Assembly: GCA_044425705.1 (NCBI GenBank)
Contig: JAWXVD010000018.1
Span: 1 to 40,090 of the forward strand
DNA: 40,090 bases
Direction of reading: 5' to 3'
Origin: JAWXVD01 sp044425705
Lineage (GTDB): Bacteria > Bacillota > Clostridia > Lachnospirales > Lachnospiraceae
Under the pieces are notes generated by a model, which was not told the origin of the DNA, did no database searches, and worked only from the letters and a program-made list of their open reading frames with translations. A program made the position numbers and the translations under genes. Numbering within the stretch: the first letter of the stretch is position 1; every line of letters begins with the position of its first letter. Of this stretch, positions 16,205-24,019 are shown piece after piece.

Positions 16205-16258
16205 GCAACTTGTAGCCCTTTCATTTATGAAAGGGGTTTCTCGTAAGAGACAAATTGC
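16205..16258 (-). ncRNA. Candidate three-way-junction leader RNA (riboswitch-like)
   Basis: On the minus strand the leader of SAM hydrolase 1 can close a stem GCAATTTGT / ACAAGTTGC (16258-16250 with 16213-16205, one G:U pair). Inside it are two hairpins: TCTC-TTAC-GAGA (16250-16239) and a 9-bp CCCTTTCAT/ATGAAAGGG (16235-16216). It does not match any SAM, preQ1, purine or TPP riboswitch consensus I can recall. It sits between ecfT and the hydrolase/S-component pair, which suggests ligand-dependent control of those two genes. The structure is seen by eye only. Confidence 0.45.
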
Positions 16259-16293
16259 TGGTTGAAAAATCTTATTTTGTAACCTATATTCTA

Positions 16294-17127
16294 TCATACA
16301 AATGGATTGTAAAATCTTCCCTTATTGATAAAAGCAGTAATGTATAATACGCAACCTAAAATCATGCTACAGATAATAATACTGACAATATCTGCCTTTT
16401 TCATTTGTGTCTTAGCATACCAAGTACGTTTTTTCTTTTTTCCAAATCCTCTTAAATCCATGGCATTGCTAATCATTTCAATTCGATCTAATGTAGAAAA
16501 AATCAAAGGAATACATATATTCATAATATTTTTGATTCTCGTCATAACTTTTTCTTTTTTAGATAAATCTAAACCTCTACTTTGCTGTGCCAATGAAATA
16601 TCGTTATAATTTCGAATCATATCTGGAAAATATCGAAGAGTTAAGGATACTGCATATGCGCCTTTATAGTTACAACCTAAATTACTAAGAGAGGCTGCAA
16701 ATTCCGAGGGATTTGTTGTTAATAAAAAAATCATTCCTAAGGGGATTACTGAGACATATTTTACAAATTTTGTCACTTGGTATAATAATTGCTCTTGGGT
16801 CACAATGAAGTAACTATTGAATCGAAAAATCTCATGAGAAGTTCCATAAATACTCACACCATATTGTGGTTCGAAAATAAAGGTTAACACAAAATTCATA
16901 ATTAAAAATGCAACTACATAGTACATCATCACCTTTATTTGTGAAAATGTAATCCCTGATGCTCTCAACACGGTAAAAGAAAATACTAAGATAAACGAAA
17001 TACTTCTGATATCGTAAGTAAACATTACCGAAAAAGTAAGTAGGATAAAGCAAATTAATTTTGTCAATCCTGATAAGTTAAAAATCATATTATCACGTTC
17101 TACGTAATCAAATAATTTACTTTTCAC
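16294..17127 (-). CDS. ECF transporter transmembrane component EcfT
   Basis: A 277-residue membrane protein of the EcfT/CbiQ family with about five spans. The two cytoplasmic coupling motifs that contact the ATPases are visible as QQSRGLDLSKKEK (near residue 180) and AMDLRGFGKKKK (near 225), both variants of the Ala-Arg-Gly motif. EcfT links the substrate-binding S component to the ATPase pair. Its start overlaps the ATPase gene by 11 bp, so the two are translationally coupled. After its stop comes the structured leader of the SAM hydrolase. Confidence 0.9.
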   Translation of the reverse strand: MKSKLFDYVERDNMIFNLSGLTKLICFILLTFSVMFTYDIRSISFILVFSFTVLRASGITFSQIKVMMYYVVAFLIMNFVLTFIFEPQYGVSIYGTSHEIFRFNSYFIVTQEQLLYQVTKFVKYVSVIPLGMIFLLTTNPSEFAASLSNLGCNYKGAYAVSLTLRYFPDMIRNYNDISLAQQSRGLDLSKKEKVMTRIKNIMNICIPLIFSTLDRIEMISNAMDLRGFGKKKKRTWYAKTQMKKADIVSIIICSMILGCVLYITAFINKGRFYNPFV

Positions 17128-18829
17128 CTTTTAGCACCTCTCTTTCATATGATATAAAGTTTTGTACAAAGCGTTCCTTATCGTCAATTCCTAAGGCTAC
17201 TGCCAAATCATAAAGACTTGTAATCTTTAAATTCGCTCTATTCGTAATATCTACATTTGTTAAAATATCTACTGCAGTACTATCACCTATCTTCTGCCCA
17301 TCTGCAATCACAATCGCATGGGCTGTGTACTCTAGCATTAAATGCATATCATGAGTAATCATCAAGATGGTAACTCCATGTTCGTTTAAGCTCTTTAAAA
17401 ATTCCATAATTTCTGTATAGTGATAATAATCTTGTCCAGCCGTCGGTTCATCTAAAATTAACATTTTAGGATCCATGGCAAGCACAGAAGCTATGGTCAC
17501 ACGTTTCTTCTGCCCAAAACTCAACGCACTAATAGGCCAGTTTTTAAACGGCAATAATCCACATATTTTTAATGCCTTCTCTACCTTATCCACAATTTCT
17601 TCTTCTGGTATTCCACGAATTCGTAATCCCAGTGCTACCTCATCATAAATCATAGGCTTACATATCATTTGATTAGGATTTTGCATTACATAGCCTATTT
17701 TATCGGAACGTTCTTTGATGGTTTTATCATCCATGGATTCCCCTTCAAATAAAAGTTCTCCCTTATCCTGTTTTACAAATCCACATATCACTTTTGCTAA
17801 GGTGCTTTTTCCTGCTCCATTAGTCCCTACAATACTGACCATTTCGCCTTCATAAATTGTAAAATTCACATCCTGTAAAATTTTACGTTTTTTTGTGTAT
17901 TGAAAATCAATATTCTTTGCTTGCAATAATTCTTTTTGTAAAACAGTCTTAGATGCCATGGGTTGGCTATCATTCCAAGCTAGCATTTGTTCTTTCACTT
18001 GGTCTAATTTCAATGTCTCTAATCGTCCTGCCTGGTGCTCTTTTGTAATCTCAATACCAGCATATTTTAAAGCAGTTACATAAAGTGGTTCCCGAATCCC
18101 TAGCCCTGGTAAAATGTTTGCTGCCATTAATTCATCTGGTGTCATGTCTGCAACAATGATACCATCTGATACCACTACAATACGATCCACATTTCTATAA
18201 AGCACATCTTCTAACCTATGTTCAATAATGACCACGGTCTTTTTCATTTGTTTTTGGATTTTATCAATTAAATCAATTGCTGTCTTTCCTGTAGCAGGAT
18301 CTAAGTTCGCTAATGGTTCATCAAACAATAAAACATCTACTTCATTCACCATAACGCCTGCTAGAGAAACTCTTTGCTTCTGTCCTCCTGATAATTCGAA
18401 AGGAGATGCTTGTAATAGATTTCCCATATCTACAACTTTAGCAGTTTCTGCAACAATCGCTTTCATCTTATCTTGTTCTACGCAATCATTTTCTAAGGTA
18501 AACGCAATATCCTCTCCCACTGTCAGTCCAATAAACTGTCCATCTGAATCTTGCAGTACAGTACCAATTTTCTTAGATAATTCAAAAATGCTAGAGTCTC
18601 TTGTTTCTATCTCTTGAATTTTTAAACTTCCACTAACTTCTCCTTTATAGGCAAAAGGTATGAGTCCATTCAAACAATTCCCTAATGTACTTTTACCACT
18701 TCCACTAGGTCCTACAATCAGCACCTTTTCCCCTTCATAAATGGTCAAATTAATATTTTTCAAAGTCGGCTCTGCTTGACTAAAATATTGAAAATTAAAA
18801 TTTTCAAATTGTATCACTGGTTTTTTCAT
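17117..18829 (-). CDS. ECF transporter fused double ATPase (EcfA-EcfA')
   Basis: A 570-residue protein with two ABC ATPase domains in tandem, corresponding to EcfA1 and EcfA2 fused. Domain 1 has Walker A GPSGSGKS (40-47), the signature LSGGQ (146-150) and Walker B LLFDEP. Domain 2 has Walker A GTNGAGKS (335-342), a variant signature LSFGQ (436-440) and Walker B LILDEP. Both domains have the Gln-loop and switch His (IIEHR; MITHD). This fused form is typical of UPF0397/YkoD-type ECF systems. The start overlaps the acetyltransferase stop by 4 bp (ATGA), so they form one operon. Confidence 0.93.
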   Translation of the reverse strand: MKKPVIQFENFNFQYFSQAEPTLKNINLTIYEGEKVLIVGPSGSGKSTLGNCLNGLIPFAYKGEVSGSLKIQEIETRDSSIFELSKKIGTVLQDSDGQFIGLTVGEDIAFTLENDCVEQDKMKAIVAETAKVVDMGNLLQASPFELSGGQKQRVSLAGVMVNEVDVLLFDEPLANLDPATGKTAIDLIDKIQKQMKKTVVIIEHRLEDVLYRNVDRIVVVSDGIIVADMTPDELMAANILPGLGIREPLYVTALKYAGIEITKEHQAGRLETLKLDQVKEQMLAWNDSQPMASKTVLQKELLQAKNIDFQYTKKRKILQDVNFTIYEGEMVSIVGTNGAGKSTLAKVICGFVKQDKGELLFEGESMDDKTIKERSDKIGYVMQNPNQMICKPMIYDEVALGLRIRGIPEEEIVDKVEKALKICGLLPFKNWPISALSFGQKKRVTIASVLAMDPKMLILDEPTAGQDYYHYTEIMEFLKSLNEHGVTILMITHDMHLMLEYTAHAIVIADGQKIGDSTAVDILTNVDITNRANLKITSLYDLAVALGIDDKERFVQNFISYEREVLKGEK

Positions 18830-19635
18830 CCCGCTCCTCCTAGATATTTCTCCTTAGGTTCTAAAGTCGTAAATTCTCCAATTCTGTCAAATCCTAATGC
18901 TAAAAACAAGTTGTTTTCTGACAAATGATTAGAAATCAAACAGGGAGTTTTCCCTTCCTCTACTAGCCTTTTGGACAATTCTTCCACCAGAAAACTAGCA
19001 TATCCTTTTCCTCTATCTTCAGCTCTAGTAAACAGACCTCCTATCATAACACTATATGGTGTTGCGGCAGCACTGTTTATGTGTGCAACGATTTGTCCTT
19101 CTTCCTCCATGAAATAATGGACACCCTCTCCTGTCTCAATACGCTTTTCTACCATTTCTTTGGCAGCATACAAAGGTGCTAATTCACCTGATTGCAAAAA
19201 ATCATAAATACGATTTGCGTCTTGGTTCGTTGCAACCTTGTATTGGTATCTAGTTTTTGTCTCTTTTTTTCTATTGTTCAGTGCAAAAAGATCTTTGCTA
19301 TGAATACTGAAACTTTCTAAATATGGCTGCATCTGTTCTAAGTGCGATTTCTTTGCCATAACTTGACTCGGCTTTTTCATCAACAGTATAGCTTCCATGG
19401 AATCCTCATATAGCTTCTCTTCTTCACTATAAATCAAAAGATTATTACAAAACCATAAATAAACGGCCTTACATTCTTTATATTCAAAATCTGCCCATAC
19501 ACTTTGTATCTCACTGTCAAATCCATAGTTCAAAATATCCCCAATGAGAAAGGTATTTCTCACTGGGTCTTTTTTTAAATAGGTAAGTAAAATTTCTTGA
19601 TCTCTTTCTCTACAAAGTGTCAATCTTCTATTCAT
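18826..19635 (-). CDS. GNAT-family N-acetyltransferase
   Basis: A 269-residue protein. The C-terminal half is a GNAT domain: residues about 190-230 read GGLFTRAEDRGKGYASFLVE, the acetyl-CoA pyrophosphate-binding Arg/Gln-x-x-Gly-x-Gly/Ala region, followed by a typical NNLFLALGF segment. The N-terminal half (to about residue 130) is a less conserved helical/beta region. The acceptor is unknown. It is tightly embedded: its start overlaps the SAM hydrolase 2 gene by 8 bp and its stop overlaps the ATPase start, so it probably acts on a compound taken up or made by this operon. Confidence 0.8.
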   Translation of the reverse strand: MNRRLTLCRERDQEILLTYLKKDPVRNTFLIGDILNYGFDSEIQSVWADFEYKECKAVYLWFCNNLLIYSEEEKLYEDSMEAILLMKKPSQVMAKKSHLEQMQPYLESFSIHSKDLFALNNRKKETKTRYQYKVATNQDANRIYDFLQSGELAPLYAAKEMVEKRIETGEGVHYFMEEEGQIVAHINSAAATPYSVMIGGLFTRAEDRGKGYASFLVEELSKRLVEEGKTPCLISNHLSENNLFLALGFDRIGEFTTLEPKEKYLGGAG

Positions 19636-20497
19636 AGATCACTCTTGGAGCTTTGCGTATTGCTATCTTCCAGTTTGTTCCTGTACCAATATTATAAGCT
19701 TTTGAAAAGCTTCCTTGATTAATTGCTACAGCTATACAATCTAAGCTGTTCACATATACTAGAGGCTCGCCTACATGCACATCTGCAAAACTCTTTGCAT
19801 AAACTAATATATTTTTATAAAGTGTCCTTGTTTCATTTGTGATGCTTACTTCTACACCACCACCGTGCTCTATCCCTAATTCTTTAAATAATTCACGACT
19901 GATATTTGTCCACAAGCTACCAAAACGAACATCTAATACATCAATTGTGCCACACACTGCATCTCCTTCATGTCTAGCATCTACAATCGGTAATTCAACC
20001 ACTGAATCTACATCAACTTTAGGACCCACTCCTGTGAAGTCAATCACTCCTGCTGCCAAACGCGCTCCTGTATAAGCATAGATATCTCTACCATGGAAGG
20101 TATAGCTTTCTCCCGAATTTGGTAAACGATTAATTTCTTCATCAATAATGCGTGCTTCATCAATTCCTGTCATTCTCTTAATATGTGTTAAACTTCCATT
20201 GTCTGGAGTAATAATATATCTTCCATCCATAGTTCTAACACCGATACTTCTTCTTGTAGACCCTACTCCTGGATCCACTACATTGACAAATACACTGCCT
20301 TCTGGCCAGTACTTTACAGTTTGAATCAGACGATAAGAAGCTTCCCAAATATCATATTGAGGAATCTCATGAGTTAAATTTGAAATATTTAAACTCTCGT
20401 CTACACTATACGCCACACCATACATTGCACTGACTGCACCATCTACTGTTCCAAAATCTGTTTGAATAATTAAAGGTTTTTTCACTTTTTTCTCCAT
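19628..20497 (-). CDS. S-adenosyl-L-methionine hydrolase (DUF62), paralog 2
   Basis: A 289-residue DUF62 protein, about the same length as paralog 1 and colinear with it. The catalytic triad is Asp75 and Arg82 in VVDPGVGSTR and His135 in FHGRD; TPDNG is kept. The expected reaction is SAM plus water to adenosine plus methionine; halogenase activity is unlikely because the Arg/His water-activating residues are present. The start has GGAG eleven bases upstream, and a perfect ACTTGT-TGA-ACAAGT hairpin lies just before that. It opens the block acetyltransferase-ATPase-EcfT with overlapping genes, so it belongs to the ECF transporter operon. Confidence 0.88.
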   Translation of the reverse strand: MEKKVKKPLIIQTDFGTVDGAVSAMYGVAYSVDESLNISNLTHEIPQYDIWEASYRLIQTVKYWPEGSVFVNVVDPGVGSTRRSIGVRTMDGRYIITPDNGSLTHIKRMTGIDEARIIDEEINRLPNSGESYTFHGRDIYAYTGARLAAGVIDFTGVGPKVDVDSVVELPIVDARHEGDAVCGTIDVLDVRFGSLWTNISRELFKELGIEHGGGVEVSITNETRTLYKNILVYAKSFADVHVGEPLVYVNSLDCIAVAINQGSFSKAYNIGTGTNWKIAIRKAPRVIYE

Positions 20498-20524
20498 TCT
20501 TAGGCTAAGCTCCTTGAAGAATCA

Positions 20525-20539
20525 ACTTGTTCAACAAGT
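20525..20539 (-). promoter_or_regulatory. Hairpin in the leader of SAM hydrolase 2
   Basis: A perfect 6-bp inverted repeat, ACTTGT and ACAAGT, with a 3-nt loop lies about 28 nt before the ATG and about 10 nt before its AAGGAG. No T-tract follows, so it is not a terminator. It may modulate translation or be an operator. Confidence 0.4.
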
Positions 20540-20588
20540 GCTTGCAAATTCAGTATAAAGAATTCTATTTTGCTTGTCAATTACAGGA

Positions 20589-21386
20589 TTATTTCTTTAA
20601 GATATCCACAGTATGGGAAGACATTCCCATTAAATCTGCCCTCTCACAAGTAGCAAAATGATACTCCATAAAGGCTCCAAACGTTTTTTCATCCATATTA
20701 TGTAGCGTTGGTCGTATATAATTAGCGGCACCAGTAACTGCTATGATCTGAAGTCTTTGTAATCCTACCGTTTCATTTAGTCTGTCAATATCCTCAATTC
20801 TTACATAATCATATAAATCTTTTTCCGTATTTCGCACATGGAAATCTTCTGTTACCTGCCCATTTTCCATACATTCTAGTATATAATTATCACGGAATCC
20901 ATGGACTAAAATACTATATTCATTCATCAAATAGGCCACAAAAATAATGCCACCTTTTTTCGTTACACGTTTTGCCTCTTCCAATGCTTTCAGCTTATCT
21001 TCCTCTTGAAACAAGTGATACATAGGGCCAAATAGCAATGTTACATCAAAGCTATCATCTTCACATTTTTTCAAATTCAATGCATTCCCTTGAAAGGCTT
21101 TCACCGTAGATGATTTTCTCTTTAAAATCCCTACATTATACTTTACCAATTCAATAGCTGTCACATCATAGCCTTCTTCAGCTAAGGCAACAGAATATCG
21201 ACCAGTACCTGCACCAATATCTAGGATGGAAATTTCTCCTTTTTCTTTTACAACTTCCAATTGCTCTAAATATTTTTTTATATATCGCATAGAAGTCAAA
21301 AATTCTACCTGTCCGTGCCTTCTCGTTAATCTCTTTTCCTCGCTAAATTTATTATAATGTTCCTCTAATTGTGTTCTTTTTTGCAT
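20589..21386 (-). CDS. Class I SAM-dependent methyltransferase
   Basis: A 265-residue Rossmann-fold methyltransferase. Motif I is ISILDIGAGTGRYSVALAEEG (near residue 48), with the acidic ribose-binding Glu in VTAIELVK and motif IV as DVTLLFGPMYHLF. The C-terminal third (residues 160-265) is helical and resembles small-molecule methyltransferases of the Methyltransf_11/25 type. The substrate is unknown. It lies 91 bp upstream of SAM hydrolase 2, in the same direction. As a SAM user next to two SAM hydrolases it may be part of the same pathway, but the link is only positional. Confidence 0.85.
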   Translation of the reverse strand: MQKRTQLEEHYNKFSEEKRLTRRHGQVEFLTSMRYIKKYLEQLEVVKEKGEISILDIGAGTGRYSVALAEEGYDVTAIELVKYNVGILKRKSSTVKAFQGNALNLKKCEDDSFDVTLLFGPMYHLFQEEDKLKALEEAKRVTKKGGIIFVAYLMNEYSILVHGFRDNYILECMENGQVTEDFHVRNTEKDLYDYVRIEDIDRLNETVGLQRLQIIAVTGAANYIRPTLHNMDEKTFGAFMEYHFATCERADLMGMSSHTVDILKK

Positions 21387-21468
21387 GGTATCATATATCC
21401 CTTTCTCTTAATCTGATAACTTTATATAACAAGTATTCAGCCTCTTTTCATTGTATCACCATTTTTCT

Positions 21469-22521
21469 CTAGATGTAACCCTTATTACCATAGTCTACTG
21501 GTTCTAACAGTGACAGTTGTCTTTTTTCCAAAGAATAATAATATGCATGGTCTGCCAAAACCTCTTCTGGTTCTAACTGTGTTTCATTGACCTCTCTTAC
21601 CATATCATTAAAATTTTGAACTTCTAAATCATCTTGCTCTGGAATTACGATAACTTCGTGGATCGAACTGGGCAACAAGATAAAGTTTCGATTCATTTGC
21701 TCTGCAATCTCTTGCAATAAATTTTTATACAAAATAGTAGCTGCTCCATTGACTCTTTTTTGATTTGTCAACACATACATATAAACATTACTGATGTCTC
21801 TATCATCCTTTACCTTTGAAATGGTATTCTCAATAGATACTTTACGATTACCCTCTAGATTATTGTGAACCATAACTCCTATATTCGGTATTTGTTCCTC
21901 ATTTAAATCCGTTTCATCTGTTTCCTCTTGAAACAATTCCTGTACCACATCATTGATATTTTTCACTTCAAATCCACAAAGTTTTTCCGTATTCTTCTCA
22001 GCATCTTGAAAAACTGTGTCAAAAGTGATGTCCCACATTTCTAAATGCTCATTTCGAATGACTATAGCCCCTTGATCTTGCACACTATGTTGCACTAAAC
22101 ATTGACATATGATTGCTAGGTCTAATATTTTATGGTGTGGAATTTGTTCTAGTCTTGTTTTATTTTTTTCATAATTGATTAATTTATAGACAATATGAGG
22201 TCTTACCTTTTCATATTCTTCAAAGAACGTAAAATCCCATTCTGGATTCACCTGATTCTTCTGATATAATTCTACAACCTCTAATACTACAGCCGAGAAT
22301 GTTTTGTCCATTAAATATGCCTCATAATATGGTTCCAAATAAATCGTAGGAGAAATATGTGCCCCTTTTTCTAATATAGTGATTGCATGTAATTCTACAT
22401 CATTGTTCTTACGCACTTTTTGCGTAATAATATTATATTCTTCTCCATAGTATTTTTGTAATGCATATTTCATCTTTTCAGTAAATTCTTCTATTGTAAT
22501 ATCATTTTTCGTTTCGTTCAT
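21469..22521 (-). CDS. DUF5688 family protein
   Basis: A protein of about 350 residues with no signal peptide or membrane span. It matches, by memory, the DUF5688 family of Clostridia: the C-terminal part reads FILLPSSIHEVIVIPEQDD, MVREVNETQLEPEEVLADH and AYYYSLEKRQL. A central acidic stretch (residues about 200-215) is low-complexity. The function is unknown; such proteins are multicopy in Lachnospiraceae. I chose the ATG at 22521 because AAGGAAGG lies seven bases upstream; the open frame extends to 22596 without a ribosome site there. It lies between the methyltransferase and efp, and seems to be its own unit. Confidence 0.75.
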   Translation of the reverse strand: MNETKNDITIEEFTEKMKYALQKYYGEEYNIITQKVRKNNDVELHAITILEKGAHISPTIYLEPYYEAYLMDKTFSAVVLEVVELYQKNQVNPEWDFTFFEEYEKVRPHIVYKLINYEKNKTRLEQIPHHKILDLAIICQCLVQHSVQDQGAIVIRNEHLEMWDITFDTVFQDAEKNTEKLCGFEVKNINDVVQELFQEETDETDLNEEQIPNIGVMVHNNLEGNRKVSIENTISKVKDDRDISNVYMYVLTNQKRVNGAATILYKNLLQEIAEQMNRNFILLPSSIHEVIVIPEQDDLEVQNFNDMVREVNETQLEPEEVLADHAYYYSLEKRQLSLLEPVDYGNKGYI

Positions 22522-22578
22522 AATCATACCTTCCTTTTCCAATAAGACTTTGTGATTAAGTCCAGCGATTTCACTTGA

Positions 22579-22599
22579 TTGCAAGGGTAAAATCACAGA
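22579..22599. repeat. Short dispersed repeat, copy C
   Basis: TTGCAAGGGTAAAATCACAGA is similar to copies at 33979-34002 and 34951-34978 (shared core GAGTGAAATCACAGA). A partial inverted repeat, GATTTCAC with GTAAAATC around a 12-nt spacer, includes the upstream bases from 22567. It lies upstream of the DUF5688 gene. Confidence 0.4.
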
Positions 22600-22643
22600 C
22601 CTTTAGTTTGTATTAACTATCTGCCGCCTTATTTACGCAAAAA

Positions 22644-22681
22644 AAGACAGCATTCACCCGTTTCTAGGGTTCGACTGTCTT
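22644..22681 (-). terminator. Rho-independent terminator of efp
   Basis: AAGACAG (22644-22650) and CTGTCTT (22675-22681) form the outer stem, with an inner ACCC/GGGT pair. On the minus strand the stem runs into seven T residues. It lies 31 bp after the efp stop codon. Confidence 0.85.
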
Positions 22682-22712
22682 ATAAGCTCATAATATGATT
22701 ATTTTTACAAAA

Positions 22713-23270
22713 CTACACTCTTGAGAGGTAATCTCCTGATCTTGTGTCAATTTTAATTGTATCACCTTGTTCTACGAAAAGTGGAACATAAACAGTAGCT
22801 CCTGTTTCAACAACAGCAGGTTTTGTAGCACCTTGTGCTGTATCACCTTTGAAGCCTGGTTCTGTTTCTGTGATAACAAGCTCAACAAACAATGGTGGCT
22901 CAATTGCAAACACTTTGCCATTGTGTGAACATACTTTACACATATCATTTTCTTTTACGAATTTTAATGCATCACCTACAGATTCTTCATTTAAAGCAAT
23001 CTGATCATAAGTTTCAACATTCATAAAGTGGAATAAATCACCATCAGAATATAAATATTGCATATCATTTCTATCAATACGTGCTTGTGGAAATTTTTCT
23101 GTTGGGCGGAATGTTCTTTCTACCACACCACTACTTAAAATATTTTTAAGTTTAGTTCTAACAAACGCTGCACCTTTACCTGGTTTTACGTGTTGGAACT
23201 CGATAATTTGAAAAATACTATTGTCTAATTCAATAGTAATACCATTCTTAAAATCACCTGCTGAAATCAT
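22713..23270 (-). CDS. efp: Translation elongation factor P
   Basis: A 185-residue protein with the three beta-barrel domains of EF-P, which enters the ribosomal E site to relieve stalling at polyproline. It begins MISAGDFKNGITIELD. The loop at the tip of domain I is VKPGKGAAFVRTK, with the Lys that is modified in many bacteria. Domain III ends TGATVYVPLFVEQGD and DTRSGDYLSRV. The ATG at 23270 has GGAGG seven bases upstream; a TTG three bases earlier is less likely. In many Firmicutes efp follows aroQ, as here, but a nested palindromic element now separates them. Confidence 0.97.
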   Translation of the reverse strand: MISAGDFKNGITIELDNSIFQIIEFQHVKPGKGAAFVRTKLKNILSSGVVERTFRPTEKFPQARIDRNDMQYLYSDGDLFHFMNVETYDQIALNEESVGDALKFVKENDMCKVCSHNGKVFAIEPPLFVELVITETEPGFKGDTAQGATKPAVVETGATVYVPLFVEQGDTIKIDTRSGDYLSRV

Positions 23271-23350
23271 CAATTTTCCTCCTAAATCTTATCCGATATA
23301 ATTCTATACTAGTTTATACCATTCTACCTTTTTTTTCAAGGTTTTTTTGA

Positions 23351-23501
23351 TAACAGTTCAGCCATGCAAGAAAAAAGAATAAAAATTCGCGTGGGAGCTT
23401 GCTCACTAAGAGAATTTTTATTCTTTTTTCTTATATGGCGCTCTGCCTCACCGAAAAGTAGTCACTTTAGTGACGGATTTGAGGTGATGGCTGAACTGTT
23501 A
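23351..23501. repeat. Nested palindromic element between aroQ and efp
   Basis: Perfect 15-bp outer arms (TAACAGTTCAGCCAT at 23351-23365 with 23487-23501) enclose a perfect 21-bp inner stem (23368-23388 with 23412-23432). Two small hairpins are also present: a GGAGC/GCTCac loop at the centre and GTCACT-TT-AGTGAC at 23461-23474. The outer GCCAT can pair instead with ATGGC at 23435-23439, so two folds compete. The right arm ends 2 bp from the aroQ stop codon. The T-rich arms could terminate transcription both ways. The size and nested plan resemble the element at 6551-6694, though the sequences differ. Confidence 0.75.
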
Positions 23502-23503
23502 CT

Positions 23504-23935
23504 TTATTTCCGTTCTAAAATATAATCAATCGCCATGATATACCCATCTAGACCTTTTCCATAAATTTGTTGATCACAAACAGGTGCTGTTACAGAAATT
23601 TTTCTAAATTCTTCTCGTTTTGTAATATCAGAAATATGAATTTCCACCTTTGGTACAACAATACTGGCTAAGGCATCTCGAATGGCATAGCTATAATGGG
23701 TAAAAGCCCCTGGATTAATGACAATGCCATGGGTTCCATCGAAATACGATTCTTGAATTCTATCTATGATAGCTCCTTCATGATTACTTTGAAATGAAAT
23801 GACTTCACATCCTTCTTTCACACCTTTTTCTTGTAATAAATTTTCTAAATAAGCAAAGTCTTGTGCCCCATAAACAGATTTTTCTCGAATCCCTAAAAAA
23901 TTTAAATTTGGACCATTAATCACTAAAATTTTCAT
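23504..23935 (-). CDS. aroQ: 3-dehydroquinate dehydratase, type II
   Basis: A 143-residue enzyme of the shikimate pathway that removes water from 3-dehydroquinate. Seen: INGPNLNFLG at the N-terminus, the active-site Tyr22 on the lid loop (REKSVYG), SNHEGAIIDRI, and NPGAFTHYSYAIRDAL with the catalytic Asn74/His80. The length is normal for this small dodecameric class. It lies 84 bp after aroK, in the cluster yqeG-aroE-aroK-aroQ-efp, so three successive shikimate steps are encoded together. A palindromic element begins within 2 bp of its stop. Confidence 0.96.
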   Translation of the reverse strand: MKILVINGPNLNFLGIREKSVYGAQDFAYLENLLQEKGVKEGCEVISFQSNHEGAIIDRIQESYFDGTHGIVINPGAFTHYSYAIRDALASIVVPKVEIHISDITKREEFRKISVTAPVCDQQIYGKGLDGYIMAIDYILERK

Positions 23936-24019
23936 ACAACCATCTCCCCTCTTCTAAAACATTCAATCATTGCTCCTATCACCAAGATGTATGAGCCACA
24001 AGCTTATATGGATACTTTT

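Noticed and set aside
16205..16258. SAM-I, SAM-III, preQ1 or purine riboswitch in the SAM hydrolase leader
   Set aside because: The conserved sequence blocks of those classes are not present, so only a generic structured-RNA call is made.
15273..20497. Recent tandem duplication of the SAM hydrolase gene
   Set aside because: The two proteins differ widely outside the active-site blocks and have different leaders and neighbours.
22522..22596. N-terminal extension of the DUF5688 protein
   Set aside because: No ribosome site at the outer ATG; the internal ATG at 22521 has AAGGAAGG at good spacing, and the extension overlaps a dispersed repeat.
23351..23501. CRISPR-like or tRNA-like structure
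   Set aside because: There are no regularly spaced direct repeats and no cloverleaf; the pairing is a nested palindrome.
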